From: Bacteroides mediterraneensis
GTDB lineage: Bacteria > Bacteroidota > Bacteroidia > Bacteroidales > Bacteroidaceae
NCBI RefSeq assembly: GCF_016900355.1
Contig: NZ_JACJKA010000016.1
Coordinates: forward strand, 25,347 to 89,346
Direction: 5' to 3'
Length of the DNA: 64,000 bases
This document shows, in pieces, positions 1 to 8,121 of this stretch. The notes below the pieces were generated by a model that was given only the letters and a program-made list of their open reading frames with translations, was not told where the DNA came from and searched no databases. Position 1 is the stretch's first letter. Each line of letters begins with the position of its first letter. Made by a program: the position numbers and the translations under genes.

Positions 1-686
1 ATACGTTAGAGAGTAAGCTCATGCACAGCAAGGACGGATATATCCTTGCCGACATATCTCTCACAGATGACAAAAAAGGCATTCAGTTCTCAAACATACA
101 GAGTATTACAGAAGGAAAGGCTCATGAACTGATAAAGGAGATGAGACCTAAACTGGAAGCTGTAAACCCCGTCATAGAAAATAAGGTATCGGCAGATAAA
201 GGGCGAGACATGGACAGCGAGTTTAAGGAAGCGGTCGGTAAAAGGGACTTTGAAACGATTGACAAACTCAGGGAGGACGGTTATAAGCCAAGTGAAGATT
301 ACATCAGAGGTGTAGGAAAACAGCTGAATCTGAGTGATAATGAAATGAAGGAAGTTCAGAAGATTTTTCAGGTTAAGCCGGATGAGCTGAGCGAACATCA
401 GAAACAGGCTGCCAAGCTTTTAGATGCAGCCTCGGTAGGAAATTACAGAGTCATTCAGGACATCCAAAAAACCGGATATCAGATAACACAGAATGATATA
501 AAAGCCATGCGAGAAAATGGCGTACAGGAAAACACCATCATCGCCGTTCAGAAGATATTCGGTCTGGAAAACAAAAGCAAGACTTTGGGTGATGTGAAGT
601 TGGCAAGCAGTCCGAAGCCAGACAATACAAAAGAAATGGCCAGACCAATTGCCAATACCGTAAACAAGATGTTCAACGACTTATAA
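1..686 (+). CDS. C-terminal part of a mobile-element protein with a repeated ~50-residue module (5' truncated by window)
   Basis: The frame is open to the left edge, so the visible Met at 21 need not be the start and this is probably the tail of a larger protein. Two similar modules are visible, about nt 228-386 and 417-572. Each reads roughly as [A/E]A..G[D/N]...I..[L/I]...GY....D.I......N......VQKIFG. A third version closes the ArdC protein two genes downstream, and both proteins end with a KEM-[A/V]-[R/K]-P motif. The module looks like a small helical, ankyrin-like repeat. It is the first visible gene of a + strand operon. Bacteroidales elements often carry large DUF3945/DUF4099-type proteins here, but the N-terminus is missing so I do not assign a family. 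Confidence 0.7.
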   Translation, partial: TLESKLMHSKDGYILADISLTDDKKGIQFSNIQSITEGKAHELIKEMRPKLEAVNPVIENKVSADKGRDMDSEFKEAVGKRDFETIDKLREDGYKPSEDYIRGVGKQLNLSDNEMKEVQKIFQVKPDELSEHQKQAAKLLDAASVGNYRVIQDIQKTGYQITQNDIKAMRENGVQENTIIAVQKIFGLENKSKTLGDVKLASSPKPDNTKEMARPIANTVNKMFNDL

Positions 687-696
687 AAATGCAATT

Positions 697-888
697 ATGG
701 ACTACAATGAACTGGTACAGAAAAGACAGGAAGGTGTCATCGATGACCTGGAGTTTCTGCTCGCTCAAAAAGATTTGGCAGAAATATATCTTGAAGACAT
801 GAAGTCAAGAGGAGAGAGGCCCAATAATGAGAATGCCGTCAAGTGGCTATGTGAATATGAGAATAACCATTTATACGAACAGTTATGA
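697..888 (+). CDS. small hypothetical protein (63 aa)
   Basis: A small, acidic, probably helical protein beginning MDYNELVQKRQEG. It starts 10 bp after the upstream stop, and its TGA overlaps the ATG of the ArdC gene in an ATGA arrangement, so translation is probably coupled. I recognise no motif. Position and coupling suggest a conserved accessory protein of the mobilisation operon. Confidence 0.7.
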   Translation: MDYNELVQKRQEGVIDDLEFLLAQKDLAEIYLEDMKSRGERPNNENAVKWLCEYENNHLYEQL

Positions 889-2096
889 AAGAAGATTCAG
901 CAGGTGACAAAGCACTGAAACAGTTTGCAGACCTCATGATTCAAAAAATAAAGGAGGTTGAGCATGACTGGAAAAAGCCCTGGTTCTCTCCGGAAGGTGG
1001 AGGGGGCTTACCACAGAACATCGAAGGCAGAGTATATAATGGGATAAACCTCTTCATGCTGTACTTACTTTCGGAAGAAAAGGGTTACAGCACACCATTG
1101 TATATGACATTCATGCAAGCTAAGGAAGCCGGAGCCTCAATTATAAAAGGAGAGAAATCGTTCCCCGTAATATACTGGAACTTTTCAGTAAAGGACAAGA
1201 ACGGGAACAAGATAAGCATAGAAGACTATCGGAATCTATCAGAGGACGAAAAGAGGGAATATAAGGTAACACCATATATGAAAACCTATAACGTGTTCAA
1301 TGTCTCTCAAACCAACTATCCGGAAGTCCAACCTGAGAAATGGGAAAAGCTGAAGTCACAGTTTGTTCCACCGGCTCTGAAGGATGAACAAGGCATGTAC
1401 ACCATGCCGTTGCTCGATGCACTTATCAGAGAAAGGCAATGGATATGTCCGATATATCCGAGAGAAAGCGACAGTGCTTATTACAGGCGTGGAGAAGGAT
1501 GCCATATAATTGTCCCGCTGAAGGGACAGTTTGATACAGGGGAATCCTTTTATTCAACACTGCTGCATGAAATGGCACATTCAACCGGTGAAGTCGGTCA
1601 TCTGGAAAGAGAAAAAGGAGAGGTTTTCGGAGATTCCAAATACGCCAAGGAAGAACTTATCGCAGAGCTAACTTCTGCTTCATGCGGTAAAACCATGGGT
1701 ATATCAACCTGTATCAGGGAGGAGAATGCGATGTATCTGAAGAGCTGGCTGTCGGCATTGAGTCAAGATCCGAAATTCATATACACCATTCTTTCAGATG
1801 TGGCCAAGGCAAGTGCCATGATACAGGAGAAGGTTTACGGAATGGAACCTAAACTGAGCAATGATGAAAAATTCTTACTGGCGGCAAGCCAGGGCGATGA
1901 AGATAAGTTGAAAGAGTTGAAAGAAGCCGGCTATAACCCTTCGTTGCTTATGATAGACAGGCTAAATGTCAATGTAAGCAACAATGAAGGGAAAGAGGCA
2001 GTAAGCAAGGTGTTTGGAATAGATTTCGAAACTAACAAAACAGCAGAAATGAGCAAGGAAATGGTCAAGCCTGCTGAAATAACAATGAATATTTAA
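885..2096 (+). CDS. ardC: ArdC-family antirestriction protein / zincin
   Basis: 403 aa. The N-terminal ~130 residues match the ArdC ssDNA-binding domain (DUF1738 type; WKKPWFSP, then NGINLFML). A metallopeptidase-like domain follows, with HExxH visible as LLHEMAHSTG (His about residue 229) and downstream acidic residues in AKEELIAEL. ArdC proteins of conjugative elements bind single-stranded DNA and can protect incoming DNA from restriction. Unlike short ArdC proteins, this one has a tail at about residues 329-383 that matches the repeat module of the upstream protein (FLLAASQGD... then ...VSKVFGID). The ATG overlaps the previous stop, and an SSB gene follows after 18 bp, so the function fits single-stranded DNA handling during transfer. 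Family call is firm; protease activity is not shown. Confidence 0.9.
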   Translation: MKEDSAGDKALKQFADLMIQKIKEVEHDWKKPWFSPEGGGGLPQNIEGRVYNGINLFMLYLLSEEKGYSTPLYMTFMQAKEAGASIIKGEKSFPVIYWNFSVKDKNGNKISIEDYRNLSEDEKREYKVTPYMKTYNVFNVSQTNYPEVQPEKWEKLKSQFVPPALKDEQGMYTMPLLDALIRERQWICPIYPRESDSAYYRRGEGCHIIVPLKGQFDTGESFYSTLLHEMAHSTGEVGHLEREKGEVFGDSKYAKEELIAELTSASCGKTMGISTCIREENAMYLKSWLSALSQDPKFIYTILSDVAKASAMIQEKVYGMEPKLSNDEKFLLAASQGDEDKLKELKEAGYNPSLLMIDRLNVNVSNNEGKEAVSKVFGIDFETNKTAEMSKEMVKPAEITMNI

Positions 2097-2114
2097 CCCC
2101 TAAATCGAAGAATT

Positions 2115-2438
2115 ATGTTTACAGGACAATTAATCGGTTATGTAGGTGCAGACGCACGTTCAAACAAGAGTGGTAAAGGATTTTATTTCCCTGTTTCATC
2201 AAAGTTTAAAGGAGTTGGAGACACTGAAGACAAGACTCTTTGGATAACTTGCTTTGTAAACTTTGACACAAAAATCATGGAATATATCAAAAAGGGTACT
2301 CAGGTATATGTGACTGGAGATATATTTATTGATGTATTCAAGAAAGAGGACGGAAACTGCATACCGTCTGTCACTATGAATGTAAGCCGTGTAGAACTGC
2401 TCGGCAAGAGTGAGAAGAAAGAAGAGACTAACGCATAA
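2115..2438 (+). CDS. ssb: single-stranded DNA-binding protein, OB fold (short)
   Basis: 107 aa. It opens MFTGQLIGYVGADA and contains KGTQVYVTGDI, the two landmarks of the SSB OB-fold, with the expected strand pattern. The acidic C-terminal tip of cellular SSB is missing (it ends KKEETNA), as is common for plasmid or ICE-borne SSBs. It lies between ardC and the coupling-protein gene with 10-18 bp spacers, so it is cotranscribed. Probable role: coating transferred ssDNA. A second, unrelated-looking SSB is encoded at 8.6-9.0 kb. Confidence 0.85.
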   Translation: MFTGQLIGYVGADARSNKSGKGFYFPVSSKFKGVGDTEDKTLWITCFVNFDTKIMEYIKKGTQVYVTGDIFIDVFKKEDGNCIPSVTMNVSRVELLGKSEKKEETNA

Positions 2439-2448
2439 AGATTGAACT

Positions 2449-4392
2449 ATGGAAAAAGAAAAGAAAGACCTGTCATTCATCCTTATACTGCTATCTACTC
2501 TGATAGGTATAGCTGTATTATTCCAGTGGGCTATAGTAAACGGTTTGTATGTTCCGGTCAGGAATCAGGCCATGTGGGAAAAACTGCTGGTAAAGGGAAT
2601 CATGTTCCGTTTCCTGTATGTGATACTCATCGCCGGATTAGCTTTTCTTTTTCCATATAAGAAACCTGATGATGAAAGTAAAAAATGGTTTTACACAAGT
2701 CTGACCTTAATGACGGCCACTATACTTGTGGTTGGTTTCAGTGAGTTGTCAAACTGGTATAATCTATTCGTTTTCCCGGTGATATTTGTAGCCTACACAT
2801 TGTTAATCATCAAGACAATGCCTTACTTCTTCAGGAGACATGTCAAGTCAGATGAAAGTATATTCGGCCTGAGTAATGTGGAATCACCCTTTTATTTCAG
2901 ATTTGAGACAGCAAATGGGCCACTTACCATCCACAAGCCACAGCAGAATATATATATTGACGGAGGTCCGGGTTCTGGTAAATCAGAAAGCTGGATAAAG
3001 GGAATAATTTATCAGTGTGCGGAAAGGAATTATGCCGGGTTCATCTATGACTGGGAGGGTGATCCAACAAAAGATAACTCACCAATACTTTCAAGAATAG
3101 CTTACGGAAGTATCGAATACTTCAGGAAGCAGGGCAGGGAGGTACCTAATTTTGCCTACATAAACTTTATAGACATGTCGAGAACCGTCAGGGTTAATGT
3201 TCTATCGCCAAAGTATATGTCAAAGGGTAATGAGTCCTTATTCATAAGGAATATAATAGTGACACTTATGAAGAATTTGGAAGCAAGCTGGAAAGAAAAA
3301 ACAGACTTTTGGGCGAACAATGCAATAAATTATGTATATTCGATAGCTTATAAATGCTTCAAGGAAAAAGACCTTGGTATCTGTACCCTACCACATGTTA
3401 TAGCATTTGCCTTATCTGACAGCAACCTTGTTTTTGAGTGGCTATCTGAAGATCCGGAAATAGCACTTAATATGTCAGCCATGTTAACAGCTTGGAAATT
3501 GGGAGCTCAGCAGCAGACAGCCGGAGCTGTTTCTTCAGCACAGACACCACTTGTTCTATTGAACAACAAATATATATTTTGGGTTTTGTCTCCGCTGCCT
3601 GAAGAAGAGTTCTCACTAGATATAACAAACAAGGAACATCCTACTTTAATGTGTGTTGGTAATGCGCCCACTATTAAAGAAGCTGTATCACCGGCCATCA
3701 GCTGCATTGGCAGTGTGCTGATGTCTCAAATGAACAATCCGGGAAAGGCAACAAGCGTATTCATGGTTGACGAGTTTCCTACAATTCTTCTGCAAGGTAT
3801 AGACACATTTATCGGTACAGCACGAAAACACAATGTTTCCACCATACTGGCCGTACAGGACTTCAATCAGGCAGTTAGGGACTATGGAGAAAAGAGTGCC
3901 AATATTCTCAAAGCCTCCTGCGGAACACAGGCTTACGGCATGACCGGAAATGAGAAAACAGCCAAAGATATTGAAAGTCTGTTCGGCGAAAAGAAGGAAG
4001 CCCAGGAAAGTTACTCTCACCAGGAAAGTGGTGGAGGAAGCCGAACAGAAAGCCTCCAGAAAGAGAAAGTCCTGAAAGCCCGTGAAGTGGCCGGACAGTC
4101 AGCAGGACACTTTATCGGAAAGATAGCTGGCGGACAGCCTCCTTTCTTCAATGCACAAATGAACATGTGCCGTTTTGAGGAAAAAGAAATACCACCTTTC
4201 TCTCTTCCGGTAAGACTTGATGAAGGTAACGAAAAACTCGAACTGGACATTCTTGAAGAAATCGTGCAACAGAATTATATTAAGATAATAAATGATGTAA
4301 ACGAGGTCTTGAAAGGCGTTGAAGAAAAAATCAAAAAACGCAATAATCCTGATACTACACACAATCAGAGACAAGAAAGAAATTTTTATTAA
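2449..4392 (+). CDS. TraG/VirD4-type conjugative coupling ATPase
   Basis: 647 aa. Four predicted membrane spans lie in the first ~130 residues (around 5-30, 48-65, 75-95 and 100-120), followed by a cytoplasmic RecA-like ATPase. Walker A is GGPGSGKS (about 172-179) and Walker B is FMVDEFP (about 438). The segment around GTARKHNVSTILAVQDFNQ and GTQAYGMTGNEKTAKDIESLFG is the TraD/TraG recognition region typical of type IV coupling proteins. It would link a relaxosome to a mating-pore system at the inner membrane. The C-terminal ~40 residues are charged. It belongs to the same operon as SSB (10 bp gap). No relaxase is visible; it may lie left of the window. Confidence 0.9.
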   Translation: MEKEKKDLSFILILLSTLIGIAVLFQWAIVNGLYVPVRNQAMWEKLLVKGIMFRFLYVILIAGLAFLFPYKKPDDESKKWFYTSLTLMTATILVVGFSELSNWYNLFVFPVIFVAYTLLIIKTMPYFFRRHVKSDESIFGLSNVESPFYFRFETANGPLTIHKPQQNIYIDGGPGSGKSESWIKGIIYQCAERNYAGFIYDWEGDPTKDNSPILSRIAYGSIEYFRKQGREVPNFAYINFIDMSRTVRVNVLSPKYMSKGNESLFIRNIIVTLMKNLEASWKEKTDFWANNAINYVYSIAYKCFKEKDLGICTLPHVIAFALSDSNLVFEWLSEDPEIALNMSAMLTAWKLGAQQQTAGAVSSAQTPLVLLNNKYIFWVLSPLPEEEFSLDITNKEHPTLMCVGNAPTIKEAVSPAISCIGSVLMSQMNNPGKATSVFMVDEFPTILLQGIDTFIGTARKHNVSTILAVQDFNQAVRDYGEKSANILKASCGTQAYGMTGNEKTAKDIESLFGEKKEAQESYSHQESGGGSRTESLQKEKVLKAREVAGQSAGHFIGKIAGGQPPFFNAQMNMCRFEEKEIPPFSLPVRLDEGNEKLELDILEEIVQQNYIKIINDVNEVLKGVEEKIKKRNNPDTTHNQRQERNFY

Positions 4393-4410
4393 CTAATAAA
4401 TTGAATTATC

Positions 4411-4839
4411 ATGAAAAAGTATTTTGCAACATTATTAGCAGCAGTGAGTTTATTGACAGTATCATGCAGTAAGGATGATGATCCGACAACAGGAAGCAGT
4501 GATGCAGGAGTGTATAGAATAACAATTGAGGTCAGTGGAACTGATGCAAAAGGATTTGCACATATAACAAATCTTGACAAGGTTAATATAAGGAACGAGA
4601 AAACTGGAGATTCTTCACTGTCAATAGATGATGAATTTACGGCAAGTGCAAGTTATGTAACAGAAGGAAAGGTTAAGGAAATTGCCGCACAGGGCATGGT
4701 ACATTCAAACGAAAAAGCAAGTGTAAGAATGAAGGTGACCAAAGATGGGAAAACTGTTTTTGATGAAAGCAAAAGCATAGATCCGGAAACTGGTACCGGT
4801 AAAATAGGCGAACTCAGGTTTACAACAATTTCGCAATAA
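4411..4839 (+). CDS. small surface lipoprotein
   Basis: 142 aa with a lipoprotein signal: lysines, a hydrophobic stretch, then the lipobox-like TVSC with the acylated Cys at about 20. It is followed by SKDDD, an acidic patch resembling the Bacteroidetes lipoprotein export signal, so surface exposure is likely. The remainder alternates beta-like and polar segments, suggesting an Ig-like fold; no enzyme motif. It starts 18 bp after the coupling-protein gene and is probably the last gene of that operon. Function unknown; surface or entry exclusion is a guess from position only. Confidence 0.75.
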   Translation: MKKYFATLLAAVSLLTVSCSKDDDPTTGSSDAGVYRITIEVSGTDAKGFAHITNLDKVNIRNEKTGDSSLSIDDEFTASASYVTEGKVKEIAAQGMVHSNEKASVRMKVTKDGKTVFDESKSIDPETGTGKIGELRFTTISQ

Positions 4840-4875
4840 GTCGTAATTTTGTATGATTATTATAGAACTATAAAG

Positions 4876-4906
4876 TTGTAAAACTGGATAATTTTTAGTA
4901 TCTTTG
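4876..4906 (+). promoter_or_regulatory. Bacteroides-type promoter for the Toprim gene
   Basis: TTG at 4876-4878 and TATCTTTG at 4899-4906 are separated by 20 bp, matching the Bacteroidales -33/-7 pattern. The predicted start is near 4913, about 20 nt before the ATG at 4934. Confidence 0.65.
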
Positions 4907-4933
4907 TAATACATAAAACACTGATATTCAATA

Positions 4934-5947
4934 ATGAAAGTTGATTTTAACAGACTAAAAACAGAAATTTCCCTCCCTGATTTTCTCTTAAATCTGGGTT
5001 GGAAATTTGTGGCCGGTTCTTCTAACAGCTGCCCTAAAATGAGTAATGGTACACATACCATTGTCATCAAGCGGAATGCACAAAACCAATATACCTATTG
5101 GGATGTGCACAGCGACAATGTAAGAGGCAGAACGATTCTCGACATGATGCAGGAACATCTGTTTGAGACAACCGGGAAGCAACCGACATTAAGAGAAGTC
5201 GGTGAAATCTTACAAAACTACATAAATACGAACCAGATAATTACTCCGGAAAACAGCAGATACGATGTTGGTAACACGAGCATGAGTACAGACGAACTGA
5301 CAATGTACCTTAAACAGCTTTTACCTTATAAGGGTAATTATCTACAGAAACGCGGTATCTCAGAAGAAAGTATAGATAGTCCGGTTTTTAAAGATGTCTT
5401 TCTAATTAGGGAAGTTAAGAACAAAAACACCACATACAGAAACATCTGTGTAAAGATGTACAATGACAAGGGTGTCCAAGCAATTTCCCAGAGAAATGAA
5501 ACATTCAAGGGAATCATCGGTGGAAAGTTTGATTGTCTGGCAACAAGTAACCATGACAAAAGCAGACCAATTGATATTTTATACGTAGGAGAATCTATCA
5601 TAGACTGTATATCTCACTACCAACTATGTCACAAAGACACAAGCTTGAATCTTGTTTATGTATCTACAGAAGGTACACTTACCGAAGGACAAATGCAGCT
5701 GCTTCGTATCATTATCAGTAAGAATGAAGTGAAATCACTACGGACTATATTCGATAATGACAAGCAGGGTTATAAGTACACGCTATGGCTTGATAATAAC
5801 CTTAGAGGTATGCAGCATGATGTAGAGCAAATGGATAATGAGGTATTAAAAAATACAGCTTACCAGGTTCAGAATACTGAGTTTCCACAAAAGAAAGATT
5901 GGAATGATGACCTGAAAGCAGCAACTATAGAAAAGGCCGCCGATTAA
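4934..5947 (+). CDS. Toprim-domain primase-like protein
   Basis: 337 aa. The N-terminal ~90 residues resemble the CHC2/DUF3991-like entry domain of plasmid primases (SLPDFLLNLGWKF, then YTYWDVHSDNVRGRTILDMM), but only one Cys remains (SCPKM), so the zinc finger is degenerate. A Toprim domain follows: acidic ILYVGESIIDCI (about 215-226) and the DxD pair in IFDNDKQGYKY (about 273-283). Proteins of this type on Bacteroidales elements are thought to prime transferred single strands. It has its own promoter and ends in the loop of a rho-independent terminator. Primase activity is inferred from family resemblance. Confidence 0.8.
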   Translation: MKVDFNRLKTEISLPDFLLNLGWKFVAGSSNSCPKMSNGTHTIVIKRNAQNQYTYWDVHSDNVRGRTILDMMQEHLFETTGKQPTLREVGEILQNYINTNQIITPENSRYDVGNTSMSTDELTMYLKQLLPYKGNYLQKRGISEESIDSPVFKDVFLIREVKNKNTTYRNICVKMYNDKGVQAISQRNETFKGIIGGKFDCLATSNHDKSRPIDILYVGESIIDCISHYQLCHKDTSLNLVYVSTEGTLTEGQMQLLRIIISKNEVKSLRTIFDNDKQGYKYTLWLDNNLRGMQHDVEQMDNEVLKNTAYQVQNTEFPQKKDWNDDLKAATIEKAAD

Positions 5948-5962
5948 AGGCGGTCTTTTTTT
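5933..5962 (+). terminator. rho-independent terminator after the Toprim gene
   Basis: Arms AAGGCCGCC (5933-5941) and GGCGGTCTT (5949-5957) flank a 7-nt loop that contains the gene's TAA stop; eight T follow. One G-T wobble. Confidence 0.85.
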
Positions 5963-5989
5963 ACATGACAAATTAAGCATTAATTATAG

Positions 5990-6409
5990 TCAATCAATAA
6001 GGATAGTATCTCTGTTGCATAATTTCTCCGACAGGAAATTTTCTCTCAGGCATACTTTCGGAAAAGAAGATAGCTTAATCCACGATTTTGTTAAAGGGTT
6101 GAATTTTTTTACCACAAGTTTATCTGATGGTGATATTCGTATTACCTGGAAACCGGCTTCGCTAAGGTTTATGAGATCAGACACCTTAATCCGTTCACTC
6201 GCATTAAGAATATACTTGGATGAATGGCGCATAATGGATATACAAAATTCAATATCTGAGAGTTTAGATGACTTCTCAATAATGCACCAACTTGGCGTTT
6301 GAGAAGCGCACATTTGTTTAAGAACATATACACCTTCCTCAGTCTTGTAAATCTTAATGACATAGAAATCGCCTTGTAGTGCAACTTTAAGCAATTCTTT
6401 TTCCAGCAT
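5990..6409 (-). CDS. hypothetical protein (139 aa)
   Basis: Start chosen at the ATG at 6409 (MLEKELLKVALQGD) rather than an upstream in-frame ATG, because the extra N-terminus is hydrophobic and not conserved-looking. The protein is mixed alpha/beta with no recognisable motif; it reads FYVIKIYKTEEGVYVLKQM early on. It is the third gene of the leftward PRTase-SLOG operon, separated from the SLOG gene by a double hairpin. Function unknown. Confidence 0.6.
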   Translation of the reverse strand: MLEKELLKVALQGDFYVIKIYKTEEGVYVLKQMCASQTPSWCIIEKSSKLSDIEFCISIMRHSSKYILNASERIKVSDLINLSEAGFQVIRISPSDKLVVKKFNPLTKSWIKLSSFPKVCLRENFLSEKLCNRDTILID

Positions 6410-6490
6410 ACTTAATATTAAGTTAGTGAATATTAAACAGTTGTATGTGTACAAAGATATTAAATTAGTACCTCTAAGGTACTTTTTTTG

Positions 6491-6558
6491 CTACTTTTTG
6501 TGTGAAAAAGTAGACTAACCATCAATAACCATTATTTATAAAGGTTATAGATGGTTAG
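6491..6558 (-). other. double hairpin at the 3' end of the SLOG gene
   Basis: CTACTTTTT (6491-6499) pairs with AAAAAGTAG (6505-6513). A second stem pairs CTAACCATC (6515-6523) with GATGGTTAG (6550-6558), with inner arms ATAACC and GGTTAT. The second stem spans the SLOG stop codon. The same first stem, also next to a second stem, occurs at 56985-57030 in the same operon position. It may be an attenuator or an mRNA-protecting 3' structure. Confidence 0.6.
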
Positions 6559-7149
6559 TTTCTTTTCGTATGCCTTTCTTACCGTATAAGATGTACCACC
6601 TAAAGATATTTCATCCCAATAGGCAATAAGCTGAGAGGAGTGGGAAATCATATAATCATTACGTTTCAGATATGCGAAATTTGAAAAACTATCTGAAATG
6701 GTAATAACTTCATCTGCCATATTAAGAATATTAAAGTATCTGTTTCTGTATGAGTTATTAAACAGCTTATCCTGCTGCGGAAATGGCACAACAACAATAA
6801 GAACAATATCAGGAAATTCCTCTTTTAATCTAAGTACACTTTCAGCTGCTATGGTATCAAATCCGATAGCACCACCGACATAAAAAAATCGCTGACCATT
6901 CTTATAACAGAATCTAACCGCATTTTCCACCTTCTTTTTTACTTCTGCATAATTAGCTATGTGGCGATGTCCGGTAAAAGAGGTGGACAGATGGCGTTGC
7001 CATCTGTCCCGCAACTTCCGACAAACATCAAGACTGGCAGCAGTTGTCTTGTATATCTGTCCATTGTGAGCGATATAAGTATAGAAAAACAAGGTCTCAT
7101 TTTGAAAGAGACCTGTTTTCTTCATTATGTATTCTTCTTTTGGTGTCAT
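6532..7149 (-). CDS. SLOG-domain protein (DUF1273/YpsA-like)
   Basis: 205 aa. After ~45 residues the Rossmann-like SLOG fold begins with STSFTGHRHI, the diagnostic TGHR of DUF1273. It is followed by FYVGGAIGFDTIAAE (nucleotide-pocket glycine motif) and LIVVVPFPQQ. SLOG proteins bind or process nucleotides and their derivatives; several sit in nucleotide-signalling conflict systems, others in housekeeping. The start codon lies 1 bp from the stop of the phosphoribosyltransferase gene upstream, so the pair is translationally coupled. A joint role in making or breaking a ribosylated nucleotide is inference. Confidence 0.8.
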   Translation of the reverse strand: MTPKEEYIMKKTGLFQNETLFFYTYIAHNGQIYKTTAASLDVCRKLRDRWQRHLSTSFTGHRHIANYAEVKKKVENAVRFCYKNGQRFFYVGGAIGFDTIAAESVLRLKEEFPDIVLIVVVPFPQQDKLFNNSYRNRYFNILNMADEVITISDSFSNFAYLKRNDYMISHSSQLIAYWDEISLGGTSYTVRKAYEKKLTIYNLYK

Positions 7150-7150
7150 A

Positions 7151-7717
7151 TTAGTTACTATAAACTGTTTTACCGATAAAGAGTCCTCCCAATACTTCTG
7201 CTCCCATTTTTTCTATTTTATTGGCGAAAATAGCATATGCAAATCCTTTAGTAAGAATATCATCAAAAACTATAACCTTTCTACCTTTGAAAAAATCTTG
7301 GTCGAACTCTATCTCTTGTTTGTTGTGTATTTCACTTTTACTAACATTATCATGCTCGGCTGATTTTTCTCCCTTAACCTTAATATGGTCATAAGCGTTG
7401 TACATTCCGCAAAGTTGGCAAACCATCGATGAAAAATGCTTATATCTCTTTTCGTTCTTCTCTGCACTTGAAGCCGGAACACAAGCAAAGATAATATTAT
7501 TGGTTTCTTTACCATAAAGTTGAATGAGCTTGTTGGCTACCAAATGGGCTACATTTGCAAATGCCTTGCCGTCTTTGAAATCCCAAATAAGTCTTCTGAT
7601 TTTCCATTCTTCTTGGGTTGCATTTCTATTCTTTGTAGACAAATAAGGATAAAAAGAAAACATCATCTTTCTCCACTGCTTGTCTAAACTTGGGTATTTT
7701 CCGAATGTTGCTGCCAT
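7151..7717 (-). CDS. phosphoribosyltransferase-family protein (ComF-like)
   Basis: 188 aa. The PRPP-binding loop is visible as KVIVFDDILTKGFAYAIF (about 150-167), the classic hydrophobic-hydrophobic-D-D-hydrophobic-x-T-x-G pattern. Upstream, NIIFACVPASSAEKNEKR resembles the ComF/amidophosphoribosyltransferase core. These enzymes transfer phosphoribosyl groups to or from bases. It is the first gene of a leftward operon with SLOG and a hypothetical gene, and its start codon lies inside leader repeat copy 1. Substrate unknown. Confidence 0.75.
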   Translation of the reverse strand: MAATFGKYPSLDKQWRKMMFSFYPYLSTKNRNATQEEWKIRRLIWDFKDGKAFANVAHLVANKLIQLYGKETNNIIFACVPASSAEKNEKRYKHFSSMVCQLCGMYNAYDHIKVKGEKSAEHDNVSKSEIHNKQEIEFDQDFFKGRKVIVFDDILTKGFAYAIFANKIEKMGAEVLGGLFIGKTVYSN

Positions 7718-8109
7718 ATCCGTATGCTTTAGAGTGTTAAACCTTGAATTATTCTTCAGCTAGATTTAGACCTTTTTTTTAAAACCTTTGTCTTGGTTTG
7801 GTCTTTTGTCCGCTGACTTTTTTTTTAGATTGAGAATCATTCCCCATCTGAGTTTGAGCCTTTTTTTTACGGCATTCTCTTTTCAGGAAAAGTGGAATTA
7901 GAAAAGTTTTGAACGAAAAAAATGTTGGGGAAGTCGCAGACAACATCGTTATTTTTTTCAGGGCAAAGGCTCTTAGCCGGAACTCTTTCATTTCCACCAA
8001 CCCTTATAAATTTGCCGTCAAAAAACAAAGGCTCTCAGATGGGGATATTTCGACCTGGAATGAGGAAGCGGACAGACAAAAAGACCATTCTAAGACAATC
8101 GGAAAAAGA
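7715..8109. repeat. 395-bp leader repeat, copy 1
   Basis: Almost identical to 57650-58044 over 395 bp (I count only a few mismatches), and related to 11915-12216 and 45001-45364. It begins exactly at the start codon of the PRTase gene, so it forms the leader/promoter region of that leftward operon. It also holds TATAAATTTG (about 8007-8016), a good rightward -7 box in every copy. Long A/T runs alternate with short dyads such as GGCTCTTAGCC. I do not consider the short antisense frames in it coding. Confidence 0.85.
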
Positions 8110-8121
8110 AAGAATTACCTA

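Noticed and set aside
7779..8000. 73-codon minus-strand frame, also present in copy 4 (57714-57932)
   Set aside because: It exists because the whole 395-bp repeat is nearly identical; copies 2 and 3 break or change the frame, and composition is that of A/T-run DNA. Not treated as a gene.
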